A stretch of DNA of 64,000 nucleotides from Fervidifonticultor_A sp037443565 (GCA_037443565.1 JBBIOB010000009.1:3416-67415), one strand, 5' to 3'. Counted from the stretch's first letter, positions 42,480-52,372 are shown. Numbers and translations: made by a program. Notes: generated by a model from the letters alone, not told the origin.

Positions 42480-43157
42480 TCAGGCAGCAATCAGCAGGTG
42501 CGACCAGAACCACTCCGCGGCCAGGCGCGCTACTTCTTCCAGCGCGCCGGGCTCTTCGAACAGGTGTGACGCGCGGGGTACGACCGTCAGGGCCTTCTCT
42601 CCGCTGAGCTTCGCTAGCGCCGCCTGGTTCAGGTCGAGGACCGCAGGATCGAGTTCGCCGACGATCAACAGCGTGGGCGCGCGGACGCGTGGCAGCGCCT
42701 GCTCGGCCAGGTCAGGACGGCCGCCGCGGGAGACCACCGCTCGAATCACGTGGGGACGCGCGGCCGCCGTCACGAGGGCCGCCGCCGCGCCGGTGCTGGC
42801 GCCGAAGAGCCCAACAGCGAGGCCCCGGGCGTGCGCAGCGCCCGTGACAAAGTCCACGACGTCCGTCAGCCGTCCGGCCAGCAGCGCGATGTCGAAGCGG
42901 AGGTGGCGGGTGAATGCCTCCTGTTCCTCCTCGCCGCGGGTGAGCAGGTCGGTCAGCAGCGTTGCCAGACCCCGCTCGCGGAGCACGCCGGCGACGAACC
43001 GGTTTCGGGGGCTCCACCGGCTGCTCCCGCTGCCGTGCGCAAACACGATGACCGCGCGGGCATCCGCGGGCAGGCCGAGCTCGCCCTCGAGGACCACGCT
43101 TCCTGAGGGGATCCTGACCGACGTCTGGTCGGTCTCGCCGGCCGGAGGGGGGACCAT
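42480..43157 (-). CDS. Alpha/beta hydrolase (dienelactone hydrolase-like)
   Basis: A 225-aa cytosolic hydrolase from ATG 43157. The oxyanion strand reads AVIVFAHGSGSSRWSPRNR, the nucleophile elbow is LFGASTGAAAAL with the Ser, the acid is VGELDPAVLDL, and the His is in RASHLFEEPG. This type is often annotated as a dienelactone hydrolase or a phosphoribosyltransferase-fused hydrolase; the substrate is unknown. The frame continues upstream but without a ribosome site, so the extension was rejected. Confidence 0.8.
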   Translation of the reverse strand: MVPPPAGETDQTSVRIPSGSVVLEGELGLPADARAVIVFAHGSGSSRWSPRNRFVAGVLRERGLATLLTDLLTRGEEEQEAFTRHLRFDIALLAGRLTDVVDFVTGAAHARGLAVGLFGASTGAAAALVTAAARPHVIRAVVSRGGRPDLAEQALPRVRAPTLLIVGELDPAVLDLNQAALAKLSGEKALTVVPRASHLFEEPGALEEVARLAAEWFWSHLLIAA

Positions 43158-43241
43158 GCCGATTTCACGATAGCACGCCTTCGCCCCGCACACACGGCGA
43201 TTCCATCCCGACGACGGCAGGGGGACTCGGGGATGTCCGCG

Positions 43242-43247
43242 TAGGAT
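43242..43247 (+). promoter_or_regulatory. Leaderless -10 element of the Gfo/Idh/MocA gene
   Basis: TAGGAT ends 6 nt before the ATG at 43254, and there is no ribosome site. Matches the leaderless pattern seen elsewhere in the window. Confidence 0.4.
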
Positions 43248-43253
43248 GACATT

Positions 43254-44342
43254 ATGGCACGCTCGAACCCGGTCCGCATGGGCTTCGTCGGCTGCGGGGC
43301 CGTCACGCAGCAGTACCACTTTCCGGCCTTGCAGACCCTGACCGACGTCGCGGTCGTCGCCGTGGCCGATATCGAAGAGGCCCGCGCTGCGGCTGCCGCG
43401 CAGTTGCTTCGGGTGCCTCGCCGCTACACGAACCCCAGGGACCTGATCGACGATCCCGCCGTCGAAGCCGTCGCCGTCTGCGTGCCGCCGCAGTGGCACG
43501 CCGAGATCGGGTTGACCGCGCTTGCGGCCGGCAAGCACCTGTTTGTCGAGAAGCCCGTGACCCTGCGCCTGCACGAGTGCGACCGGTTGATCGCGCGGGC
43601 GGCGGAGGCGCGACGGCAGGCCATGGTGGGGTTCAACTTTCGGTGGCACCGCCTGGTCAGGCGTGCCAGGGCGATGATTCGCGACGGGGCGATCGGCGAG
43701 CCGGCGGCGATCAGGACTCTGCTCACTACCGGTATTCACCTGGGCGCGGGCGACCTGGGTTGGAGACGCCGCAGGGAGGCAGGAGGTGGGGCGTTCCACG
43801 ACATGGGCGTGCACCACTTCGACCTGTGGCGGTACCTGACCGGTCTGGAGATCGACGAGGTTGTCGCGGTCAGCCGGTCGCCAGCGGCCGATGATGGGAT
43901 CGCGTCGGTCGCAGCCGCCATGCGCGGCGGTGCCCTGGCCACGGCGCTCTTCTCGACAGAGACCAGCGAGGCGAACGAGGTTGAAGTCTTCGGGCCCAAG
44001 GGCTCTCTGCGCCTCGCCTGCTATCGGTACGACGGGCTGGAGTTCCTGCCGGCCGGCGCCGGACCCGGCTCCGTGCGCATGCGGCTGCTGCGCGCGGCGA
44101 CGGGCCTGCGGGAGCTCCCGTCGGCGGTCGTGGGCATGCGCACCGGCGGCGAGATCCTGCGCATGTACCGCGAGGAGTGGCGGCACTTCGCCGCGGTCAT
44201 CCGAGACGGCGCGCCGCTGGAGTGCACGCTCGACGACGGCCGGCGCGCGCTGGCGGTCTCGCTGGCCGCGGAGGCATCGGCGGCCCAGTCGCGGCCGGTC
44301 AGGCCCTCTGACACCGGAGGTTCGCCGGAGGCTTCGGGGTGA
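43254..44342 (+). CDS. Gfo/Idh/MocA family oxidoreductase
   Basis: A 362-aa NAD(P)-dependent sugar or inositol-type dehydrogenase. The N-terminal Rossmann motif is MGFVGCGAVTQQYHFPAL, followed by ADIEEARAAAA, VAVCVPPQWHAEI, and the catalytic-Lys signature GKHLFVEKPVTL. The C-terminal beta-sheet domain begins near GFNFRWHRL and includes GGGAFHDMGVHHFDLWRYL with the active-site His pair. Substrate not predictable. Confidence 0.92.
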   Translation: MARSNPVRMGFVGCGAVTQQYHFPALQTLTDVAVVAVADIEEARAAAAAQLLRVPRRYTNPRDLIDDPAVEAVAVCVPPQWHAEIGLTALAAGKHLFVEKPVTLRLHECDRLIARAAEARRQAMVGFNFRWHRLVRRARAMIRDGAIGEPAAIRTLLTTGIHLGAGDLGWRRRREAGGGAFHDMGVHHFDLWRYLTGLEIDEVVAVSRSPAADDGIASVAAAMRGGALATALFSTETSEANEVEVFGPKGSLRLACYRYDGLEFLPAGAGPGSVRMRLLRAATGLRELPSAVVGMRTGGEILRMYREEWRHFAAVIRDGAPLECTLDDGRRALAVSLAAEASAAQSRPVRPSDTGGSPEASG

Positions 44343-44415
44343 TTCCGGGGCTGTCCGGGGGTACTTTCCGGTGCTTTGGGAGGACTATGGAAGAGGGGTT
44401 TTAGGCATATACCTT

Positions 44416-44433
44416 TCACGGTTCCACCCGTGA
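44416..44433 (+). other. Short hairpin before the Ig-like gene
   Basis: TCACGG and CCGTGA form a 6-bp stem with a 6-nt loop, 31 nt before the ATG at 44465. It may be a leader hairpin; no riboswitch was recognised. Confidence 0.3.
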
Positions 44434-44464
44434 TCCCATACCGCGAAGCAGAGGAGGCGTACAG

Positions 44465-44731
44465 ATGCCTAAGTCTGTCCAGTTGCGCATCTCGGTGCGT
44501 GACGCTGCCGGAAACGTTACTGTCATCGATGCAACTGGGTATGTCAACGAGCCCCCAGTCATCGATCAGGTCCTCATCGACCCGCCGATGGTCCTTGCCG
44601 GCCAGACCGCGCGCATTACCGTCCTGGCGCGCGATCCCGAGAACGAGCAGCTCCAGTACGAGATCGTGGCCAGCGAAGGGACCATCGAGCCGACGGACCA
44701 GCCGAACGTGTTTGTCTGGCGCCCGTCCTAG
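44465..44731 (+). CDS. Small Ig-like protein, in frame with pilB across a single TAG
   Basis: The 88-aa ORF (AGAGGAGG upstream) has the beta-strand pattern of an Ig-like fold: VQLRISVRDAAGNVTVIDA, PPVIDQVLIDPPMVLAGQTARITVLARDPE and YEIVASEGTIEP, ending FVWRPS. The stop TAG (44729-44731) is immediately followed in the same frame by the ATG of the next gene, whose first residues TTLRITVRNGAGLETSQV look like the final strands of the same domain. So a longer protein may have been split by this codon. Confidence 0.7.
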   Translation: MPKSVQLRISVRDAAGNVTVIDATGYVNEPPVIDQVLIDPPMVLAGQTARITVLARDPENEQLQYEIVASEGTIEPTDQPNVFVWRPS

Positions 44732-46645
44732 ATGACCACCCTCCGGATCACCGTCCGCAACGGGGCGGGCCTGGAGACTTCCCAGGTCGCCACCCTGGAC
44801 GTGATCCGGGAGATCGAGCGCCCGCCGGCCCAGACCCTGATGTCGCGGGCCGGCAAGCGGGTCCGGTTGGGCCAGATTCTGGTCGAGGCCGGCGTCATCA
44901 CGCAGGACGACCTGCGCCGCGCCCTCGAGCTGCAGCAAAACACCGGGCAGCGCGTCGGCGCCGTCGTCCGGAGTATGGGGCTGGGGTCGCAGGAAGCCGT
45001 GGCCGCGGCCCTGGCCCAGCAGTTCGGCATCGAGTTCGTCCGCGTCGACACGAGCCTGCTGAACGATGAGATCCTCCTCCTGGTGCCGGAGCCGATCGCG
45101 CGCCGGCACCAGGTGATCCCCCTCAAGATCAACGAGGGCAAGCTTGTCCTGGGGATGGTAGACCCCCTCGACGTGCTGGCGCTTGACGACGTCTACCGGC
45201 TGATTGGCATGCCGGTGCAGCGGGCGGTCATCACCGAAGATGACTTCCAGCGGGCCATGAGCCAGTATCCCACACCCCGGAGCGCGCTGGAGGAGCTGCT
45301 TGAGGAGATCCGGACCGACGAGGTCCAAGACGAGGACACCGATCGGCTGCTCGCCATGGCCGACGACGCGCCGGTCGTGCGGCTGGTCAACCTGATCCTC
45401 GTGCAGGCGGTCCGGGGGGGCGCCAGCGACATCCACGTTGAGCCCCAGGAACATCGCGTCCGGGTCCGTTATCGGGCGGACGGCACGCTGTCCCAGGCGA
45501 TGACGCCACCCAAGCACGTGCACGCGGCGCTGGTCTCGCGCATCAAGATCATGGCGAATATGAACATCGCAGACCGGCGCACCCCCCAGGATGGTCGCGT
45601 CGACCTGCGCGTCGATGGGCGCGAGGTCCGCCTGCGCGTTTCGACCGTGCCGACCACATGGGGTGAGAAGGTCGTCATCCGCATCCTCGACAAGTCGAAC
45701 GCGGCCGTCGAGATCGGGAAGCTCGGCATGCGTCCGGCGGACGCCCAGCGCTTCGAGCAGCTCGTGGCGCGGCCTCACGGCATCATCCTATTCACCGGCC
45801 CGACCGGCAGCGGCAAGACGACAAGCCTCTATGCCGTGCTTAACCGGTTGAACCGCGGCGAGGTCAACATCGTCACCGTCGAGGATCCGGTGGAGTACCA
45901 GCTTCCCGGGATCAACCAGGTGCAGGTGAACCCCAAGGCCGGATTGACCTTCGCCACCGGCCTGCGGTCGTTCTTGCGGCAGGACCCCGACATCATCATG
46001 GTCGGGGAGATCCGTGATGAAGAGACCGCGCGGATCGCCACCCATGCCGCGCTCACGGGCCACCTCGTGCTCTCCACGTTGCACACCAACGACGCGCCCG
46101 GCGCGATCGCTCGCCTGCAGGACATGGGCCTCGAGTCGTTCCTGGTGGCGTCGTCGCTGATCGGCGTGGTGGCCCAGCGGCTCGTCCGGGTGCTGTGCGA
46201 CCGCTGTCGCGAGCCCTACACGCCGTCTGAGGACCTGCTTGTCCGCCTCGGGTTGACCGGCATGTTCGAGCCTCCGACGTTCTACAAGCCCCGGGGCTGC
46301 GAGTTCTGCGGCGGCAAGGGGTATCGAGGCCGGACCGGGCTCTTCGAGGTCATGCTGACCGATCGGAAACTGCGGGACCTGATCGCCAAGAACGCGCCCT
46401 CGTCCCGCCTCCGGCAGGAGGCGATCGCCGCCGGGATGCGGAGCCTGCAGGAGGATGGGCTGGCCAAGGTCGTGAACGGCGTAACGTCGCTCGAGGAGCT
46501 CCGGCGCGTCGTGATCCTCCAGGACATGCGGAAGACCGCGGAAGCCGAGGAGACCTGGGAGCCCGAAGAGCCCGCAGAGGTCGAAGGGATCGCGACCGCC
46601 GCCGACGCGGCGGCCGACGCGCGCGTACCGACCAACGGCAAGTAA
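44732..46645 (+). CDS. pilB: GspE/PulE/PilB-type secretion or pilus ATPase
   Basis: A 637-aa cytosolic hexameric ATPase that powers type IV pilus extension or type II secretion. After about 36 unusual residues (see neighbour), an N-terminal GspE domain follows (LGQILVEAGVITQDDL, ALAQQFGIEFV). The core has Walker A FTGPTGSGKTTSLY, the Asp box, LRQDPDIIMVGEIRDEET (Walker B) and the His box LSTLHTND. A tetracysteine zinc motif (CDRCREPY and CEFCGGKG) is present. The ATG at 44840 (MSRAGKRVRLG) is an alternative start that would remove the Ig-like piece. No other pilus gene is adjacent. Confidence 0.9.
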   Translation: MTTLRITVRNGAGLETSQVATLDVIREIERPPAQTLMSRAGKRVRLGQILVEAGVITQDDLRRALELQQNTGQRVGAVVRSMGLGSQEAVAAALAQQFGIEFVRVDTSLLNDEILLLVPEPIARRHQVIPLKINEGKLVLGMVDPLDVLALDDVYRLIGMPVQRAVITEDDFQRAMSQYPTPRSALEELLEEIRTDEVQDEDTDRLLAMADDAPVVRLVNLILVQAVRGGASDIHVEPQEHRVRVRYRADGTLSQAMTPPKHVHAALVSRIKIMANMNIADRRTPQDGRVDLRVDGREVRLRVSTVPTTWGEKVVIRILDKSNAAVEIGKLGMRPADAQRFEQLVARPHGIILFTGPTGSGKTTSLYAVLNRLNRGEVNIVTVEDPVEYQLPGINQVQVNPKAGLTFATGLRSFLRQDPDIIMVGEIRDEETARIATHAALTGHLVLSTLHTNDAPGAIARLQDMGLESFLVASSLIGVVAQRLVRVLCDRCREPYTPSEDLLVRLGLTGMFEPPTFYKPRGCEFCGGKGYRGRTGLFEVMLTDRKLRDLIAKNAPSSRLRQEAIAAGMRSLQEDGLAKVVNGVTSLEELRRVVILQDMRKTAEAEETWEPEEPAEVEGIATAADAAADARVPTNGK

Positions 46646-46675
46646 TCACTGGGGTCGCCCGGCCACGCACGACGG

Positions 46676-46706
46676 CGAGGGGCCCGGCCGTCGGCCGGGC
46701 CCCTCG
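46676..46706. terminator. Strong bidirectional hairpin terminator
   Basis: Perfect 14-bp arms at 46676-46689 and 46693-46706 with a 3-nt loop, between convergent pilB and groEL. Confidence 0.8.
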
Positions 46707-46728
46707 CGCGCATGGGCTTACAGACGGT

Positions 46729-48360
<1,632 letters not shown>

Positions 48361-48388
48361 GGCTTCGCCCTCCTGAAGGTTGGAAGTG

Positions 48389-48415
48389 TTAGCACTCTTG
48401 GTTGGACAGTGCTAA
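48389..48415. promoter_or_regulatory. CIRCE-like HrcA operator of groEL
   Basis: TTAGCACTC (48389-48397), 9 nt, then CAGTGCTAA (48407-48415). The CIRCE consensus is TTAGCACTC-N9-GAGTGCTAA; only one base differs. It lies between the groEL start and its probable promoter, consistent with HrcA heat-shock repression. Confidence 0.85.
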
Positions 48416-48603
48416 TCCATCCCCTATTGTTGGGAGCCCACCGAAGCAAATCAAGACCCATGTCTGACCGATGAGGGATCGTCCTGCGCGGTTTCCCTGG
48501 GCTTCACTCATCCTTGCTCGACATTCCTCTCGTTTTTTGGGTTTTTCGAGGAGACTGCCAGGGAATCGAGGCGACGCTTGGCCCTCCCCCGGAATCCGCG
48601 CGG

Positions 48604-48612
48604 TGCTATACT
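48604..48612 (+). promoter_or_regulatory. Extended -10 promoter of the DUF881 gene, leaderless
   Basis: TGC followed by TATACT (48607-48612), then exactly 6 nt to the GTG start at 48619. No ribosome site. A leaderless mRNA is likely. Confidence 0.6.
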
Positions 48613-48618
48613 CAGGCC

Positions 48619-49359
48619 GTGGCGCGCTTTGCTCCCTTGCGGTGGCACGGGATCGTGGCCCTCTTCCTTGCGGTCGTAGGGTTCCTGGTCGTCACACAAC
48701 TGAGGAGCCGCCAGCCCCTCCGGCAGGCCACCGACCTGCCGACGTGGCGCCTCCAGGAACTGGCCCAGCTCGTCCGTCAACAGGAGGCCGCGCGCGAGCG
48801 GCTCGAAGCCGAAGTCGCCGCGCTGCGCCGGCAGGCTGCCGACTACGAGACGGCGCTCACCGCAGGTCGGGGACTGTCCCAGGAGATGGCGCGCGACCTC
48901 GAGCAGCTCCGGCTCGTGCTGGGGCTCACCCCGGTGGAGGGTCCGGGCGTCCGCGTCGTGCTCGCCCCAGGTCTGGAGCCGCCGCCGGGCCTGCAGGCGG
49001 TCGGGATTCTGCCGCCGGAGGTGCAGGCGCAGGACCTGGCCGGCCTTGTCAACGAGCTCTGGTCGGCCGGCGCCGAGGCCATGGCGATCAACGACGTGCG
49101 GATGCTGGCCACCACCGGCATTCGCGAAGTCGGCGGAGACATCGTGATCGCGGGTGCCGTCGTCCCTCCGCCGTACCGTGTGGAAGCCATCGGCAACCCC
49201 GCGGCGCTGCAGGCCGGGCTCGCGATCAGAGGAGGGTTCGTGGAGGGGCTGAGATCGGTGGGGTTGGAAGTCGAGGTGGAGCCGCAGCCGCGGCTGCGGC
49301 TGCCTGCCCGCCCCACAGCCGACGCCTTTCGGTACGCCCGGCCGCGGACGGCTCAGTGA
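48619..49359 (+). CDS. DUF881 domain membrane protein
   Basis: A 246-aa protein starting at the GTG that follows the promoter by 6 nt. It has an N-terminal membrane helix (GIVALFLAVVGFLVVTQL), a coiled coil (about residues 45-90) and the extracellular DUF881 domain (about 110-235) with GPGVRVVLAPGLEP, AQDLAGLVNELWSAGAEAMA, INDVRMLATTGIREVGGDI and IRGGFVEGLRSVGLEV. DUF881 genes are often near division genes in Firmicutes and Actinobacteria. Function unknown. Confidence 0.88.
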   Translation: MARFAPLRWHGIVALFLAVVGFLVVTQLRSRQPLRQATDLPTWRLQELAQLVRQQEAARERLEAEVAALRRQAADYETALTAGRGLSQEMARDLEQLRLVLGLTPVEGPGVRVVLAPGLEPPPGLQAVGILPPEVQAQDLAGLVNELWSAGAEAMAINDVRMLATTGIREVGGDIVIAGAVVPPPYRVEAIGNPAALQAGLAIRGGFVEGLRSVGLEVEVEPQPRLRLPARPTADAFRYARPRTAQ

Positions 49360-49360
49360 G

Positions 49361-49381
49361 CCGCGGGCGTACCGCCCGCGG
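49361..49381 (+). terminator. Hairpin after the DUF881 gene
   Basis: Perfect 9-bp arms (49361-49369 and 49373-49381) with a 3-nt loop start 2 nt after the stop codon. Confidence 0.6.
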
Positions 49382-49387
49382 ACGCAT

Positions 49388-49453
49388 GAGTGCGGCCGCC
49401 GCCTGCTGAGAGCCGGGATGTTCCGGTCTCCTCAGGCTGACGCGACCGCACTC
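49388..49453. ncRNA. Candidate structured element
   Basis: GAGTGCGG (49388-49395) pairs with CCGCACTC (49446-49453), and inside this CTGAG (49406-49410) pairs with CTCAG (49431-49435), with a CCGG/CCGG stem of 4 bp closing a 6-nt loop. This makes a nested 66-nt hairpin in a 225-bp spacer. It might be a second terminator serving convergent thiolase, or a small RNA. The rest of the spacer (to 49606) shows nothing else recognisable. Confidence 0.35.
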
Positions 49454-49606
49454 GACACCCCGCCCGTGAGGAGCTCGCCGCCCTTGAGTCCCGGCCGTGC
49501 GGCACGTTCTTGACTCAGCCGGGCTTTGCGGCGCCGCCCTCGATGAGACGGGGCTGCATTATAGACCATGCCCAAGACCCGCGTCAATCAGACGAATCAC
49601 CGCTAA

Positions 49607-50782
49607 TCACCGCTGCAGCCGCTCCACCGCAACGGCCACCGCCTCGCCGCCAGCCAGGCAGACGCTGGCGACGCCGCGGCGCAGGTCGCGGGCGGCCAGC
49701 GCATGGAGCAGCGTCACCAGGACACGGGCACCGCTGGCGCCGATGGGATGTCCCATCGCCACGGCGCCGCCGTGCACGTTGACCCGCGCGTGGTCGGCGC
49801 CGAGCGTCCGCATCGCCGCGATGACCACCGACGAGAACGCCTCGTTGATCTCGTACAGGTCCACGTCGTCGGTCGTCCAGCCGACCTTGTGCAGCACGCG
49901 CCGCGCGGCTTCGGCAGGGGCGATCGTGAACCACTCAGGCGCCATGGCTGCCCCGCTTCCGCCGGCGATCCTGGCGAGCGGCCGGGCCCCGAACCGGGCC
50001 GCGGCGTCCGCCGACGCCAGAACCAGCGCGGCGGCGCCGTCGCTGATGCTGCTGGCGTTGGCCACCGTGACGGTGCCACCCTCCTGGAACGCCGGCTTGA
50101 GCTGGGGGATCCGCTCGAAGTTCACGCGCCGCGGCTCCTCGTCTTCGGCGACCGGCGCCTGACCGGGGGCCGCCGGCACCGGCACGATCTCGCCTGCAAA
50201 GAGGCCGCCGTCTGTCGCCGCCATCGCCCGGCGGTAGCTCTCGGCCGCAAAGGCGTCCTGCTCGGCGCGGGTGATCGCCTGCGTCCGGGCCAGCAGCTCG
50301 GCACAGAGGCCCATGTGACCGTGGCCGTAGGCGTCGGTGAGCCCGTCTCGCAGAATGACGTCCACGAGCGCGCCGTCGCCCAACCGGTACCCAGTACGCG
50401 CCCGCTCCAGGACGTACGGCGCCGCGCTCATGTTCTCCATCCCCCCGGCGACCACGACCTCGGCATCGCCCGTCATGATGGCCTGGGCTCCCACGACCAC
50501 GGCCTTGAGGCCCGAGGCACACATCTTGTTGACGGTGGTGGCAGGGACTGAGTCGGGAATCGCGGCGGCGAGTGCGGCCTGCCGCGCCGGGGCCTGGCCG
50601 AGCCCGGCGGTCAGGACGTTGCCCATGACGACTTCGCTGACCTGGTCAGGGGGGATGCCTGCGCGGCGCACGGCTTCGGCAATCACCACCGCACCGAGCC
50701 GCGGAGCAGGAGTGCCGGCCAGCCCGCCCTGGAACCGCCCGATCGGGGTGCGGACCGCGCTGAGCACGACGACCTCATGCAT
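49607..50782 (-). CDS. Acetyl-CoA acetyltransferase (thiolase)
   Basis: Thiolase condenses or cleaves acyl-CoA with CoA in beta-oxidation or acetoacetyl-CoA synthesis. The 391-aa protein from ATG 50782 (GGGAGGT upstream) has the nucleophilic Cys88 in NKMCASGLKAV, the NEAFSSV motif, the His in GGAVAMGHPIGASGAR, and the final Cys in SVCLAGGEAVAV (usually GGG). Length and motifs fit acetyl-CoA C-acetyltransferases. Direction is convergent with the DUF881 gene. A few residues in the last motif deviate, so acyl-chain specificity is uncertain. Confidence 0.92.
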   Translation of the reverse strand: MHEVVVLSAVRTPIGRFQGGLAGTPAPRLGAVVIAEAVRRAGIPPDQVSEVVMGNVLTAGLGQAPARQAALAAAIPDSVPATTVNKMCASGLKAVVVGAQAIMTGDAEVVVAGGMENMSAAPYVLERARTGYRLGDGALVDVILRDGLTDAYGHGHMGLCAELLARTQAITRAEQDAFAAESYRRAMAATDGGLFAGEIVPVPAAPGQAPVAEDEEPRRVNFERIPQLKPAFQEGGTVTVANASSISDGAAALVLASADAAARFGARPLARIAGGSGAAMAPEWFTIAPAEAARRVLHKVGWTTDDVDLYEINEAFSSVVIAAMRTLGADHARVNVHGGAVAMGHPIGASGARVLVTLLHALAARDLRRGVASVCLAGGEAVAVAVERLQR

Positions 50783-50908
50783 GACAGACCTCCCGAGCCT
50801 CACCCGGTTCCAGTGTATCGCCGTCCGGAGATCGCGGGAACAGGCCCGACCCCTCACCGTCCCGGCGGCCCGCAGCCGGCCGGGCGGCCGCGGGCGGCCG
50901 CAGGGTTT

Positions 50909-50938
50909 TTGACACTTAGAATCTGCCTGCGGTATAAT
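50909..50938 (+). promoter_or_regulatory. Consensus sigma-70 promoter of rpsU
   Basis: TTGACA (50909-50914), an 18-bp spacer and TATAAT (50933-50938): both boxes are perfect matches to the housekeeping consensus. It is the clearest promoter of the window and drives rpsU-yqeY. Confidence 0.9.
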
Positions 50939-50944
50939 CCCTCT

Positions 50945-51128
50945 GTCGTACGGCCTGCCATGGCGTTCGGCGGCCGGTAGCTCCGGCCGCCCGTGGGTGT
51001 GAGGGCGGGTTCCTCAAGTGCGGGGCGGAGGAGCCTGCTTCTGTCTGTTTGAGGGTCCCACCAGAGGGGGCCGGCCGCATCCCGGCAGTCCGGGCGCTTC
51101 GACCGGATGTGAGAGGGGTGGAGGGAAG
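50945..51128 (+). other. Long GC-rich leader of rpsU
   Basis: About 180 nt separate the promoter from rpsU, unlike the short leaders elsewhere. It holds a 6-codon ORF (ATG at 50959, stop TAG) and several inverted GC stretches (for example GGCGGCCGG with CCGGCCGCC near 50968-50992). It may regulate S21 level. No known RNA motif recognised. Confidence 0.4.
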
Positions 51129-51305
51129 ATGGCCGAGATACGCGTGGGGAAGGACGAGAGCCTCGATTCAGCGCTGCGACGCTTTAAGCGTCAGGTGAAG
51201 CGCTCGGGTATCCTGTCCGAGGCCAAGCGGCACGAGCACTACGAGACGCCGGCGCAGAAGCGACGGCGCAAAGCGGCGCGGAGCGCGAAGCGCCGCCGGC
51301 GATAG
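51129..51305 (+). CDS. rpsU: 30S ribosomal protein S21
   Basis: A 58-aa basic protein of the 30S subunit that helps in start-site selection. It shows the family pattern AEIRVGKDESLDSALRRFK, RQVKRSGILSEAKRHEHYE and the very basic end RRRKAARSAKRRRR. GGAGGGAAG precedes the ATG. The yqeY gene follows 38 nt later, the Firmicutes order. Confidence 0.97.
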   Translation: MAEIRVGKDESLDSALRRFKRQVKRSGILSEAKRHEHYETPAQKRRRKAARSAKRRRR

Positions 51306-51343
51306 CGCTGCGCGCAGGCCCGCGCGGCGCCTGTATCACGCCG

Positions 51344-51790
51344 ATGACCATCGCGGAGCGTCTGGACGCCGATCTCAAGGACGCCCTCAGGGCGAGGGAC
51401 GCGATCCGCACCTCGACCATCAGGCTGGCGCGGGCGGCGATCAAGAACGCCGAGATCGACCGCCGGCGTCCGCTAGCGGACGACGAGGTGATCGCCGTCC
51501 TGCAGCACGAGGTCAAGCGGCGCCGCGAGGCCATCGAAGGCTTCGAGCGCGGGGGACGCGACGACCTGGTCCAGAAGGAGAAGCTCGAGATGGCGATCCT
51601 GCTGTCGTATCTGCCGCCCCGGCTCTCCGACGACGAGGTCCGCGTGCTGGCATCACAGGTGGCTGCAGAGATCGGCGCCGCGGGCGAGCGTGACTTCGGC
51701 CGGGTCATGGGACAGGTTATGAAGCGCGTCGCCGGCCGGGCCGAAGGGAAGGCCGTCGAGCGCATCGTGCGCGAGGTCCTGAGGGGGTAG
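51344..51790 (+). CDS. yqeY: GatB/YqeY domain protein
   Basis: A 148-aa protein of the YqeY family, related to the tRNA-binding tail domain of GatB and of unknown function. Signatures are DLKDALRARDAIRTSTIRLA, the KRRREAIEGFERGGRDDLV and LPPRLSDDEVRVLASQV, with GRVMGQVMKRVAGRAEGK at the end. It follows rpsU, as in Bacillus. Confidence 0.95.
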   Translation: MTIAERLDADLKDALRARDAIRTSTIRLARAAIKNAEIDRRRPLADDEVIAVLQHEVKRRREAIEGFERGGRDDLVQKEKLEMAILLSYLPPRLSDDEVRVLASQVAAEIGAAGERDFGRVMGQVMKRVAGRAEGKAVERIVREVLRG

Positions 51791-51814
51791 GTCCGGCAGG
51801 ATCGGTAGAGGCGC

Positions 51815-51839
51815 GGAGCCCGGGTCGTCCCCGGGCTTC
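51815..51839 (+). terminator. Hairpin terminator after yqeY
   Basis: AGCCCGGG (51817-51824) and CCCGGGCT (51830-51837) form a perfect 8-bp stem with a 5-nt loop, extended by a G-U and a G-C pair, followed by a short T-rich stretch. An extended -10 (TGTTATGTT, 51842-51850) for the Nudix operon begins right after. Confidence 0.6.
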
Positions 51840-51871
51840 CATGTTATGTTCATCAGCGGGCGGAGCGGCGA

Positions 51872-52372
51872 GTGGCGGCACCATCCAAGAAACGGAAGCC
51901 TGTCAAGCGAACGCGAAGCGCCGGCGGCGTCGTCTTCCGACGCGCGGGTGATGCGGTCGAGGTGCTGTTGCTGCAGCACGGTGGTGGCAAGTGGATGTTG
52001 CCCAAGGGGACCATCGAGCCGGGTGAGACCCCCGAGGCGGTGGCCCTGCGTGAAGTGCGTGAGGAGACCGGGCTGTCGAGCGTTCGTGTCGTGAGCGATC
52101 TGGGTCAGGAGCGATATTCGTTCTTCTGGCGTACCGAGGATACGTTCTACGACAAGACGGTGCGGTACTACCTGCTGGAGTTCATAGGCGAGGAGGAACC
52201 GACGCCGCAGGGGGAAGAAGGGTTTGTGGCCGTCGAGTGGGTGCCGGTCGACGAGGCGTTGACCCGGATCAAGTACAAAGAAACCCGCGAGATCGTCCGC
52301 CGTGCGCGTGAAGCGCTGGGGAGCCCGTCGCTGGCAAGCCCCGCACCATCGGGAGAGGGGGGGAGCGCATGA
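51872..52372 (+). CDS. Nudix hydrolase (diadenosine tetraphosphatase type)
   Basis: A 166-aa pyrophosphohydrolase. The basic N-terminus (KKRKPVKRTRSAGGVVFRR) is followed by LPKGTIEPGETPEAVALREV and REETGL, the 23-residue Nudix box with catalytic Glu residues. The rest (FWRTEDTFYDKTVRYYLLEF) suits the Ap4A-hydrolase-like branch. GTG start at 51872, with GGAG nearby. The stop overlaps the aminotransferase start (ATGA). Confidence 0.88.
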   Translation: MAAPSKKRKPVKRTRSAGGVVFRRAGDAVEVLLLQHGGGKWMLPKGTIEPGETPEAVALREVREETGLSSVRVVSDLGQERYSFFWRTEDTFYDKTVRYYLLEFIGEEEPTPQGEEGFVAVEWVPVDEALTRIKYKETREIVRRAREALGSPSLASPAPSGEGGSA

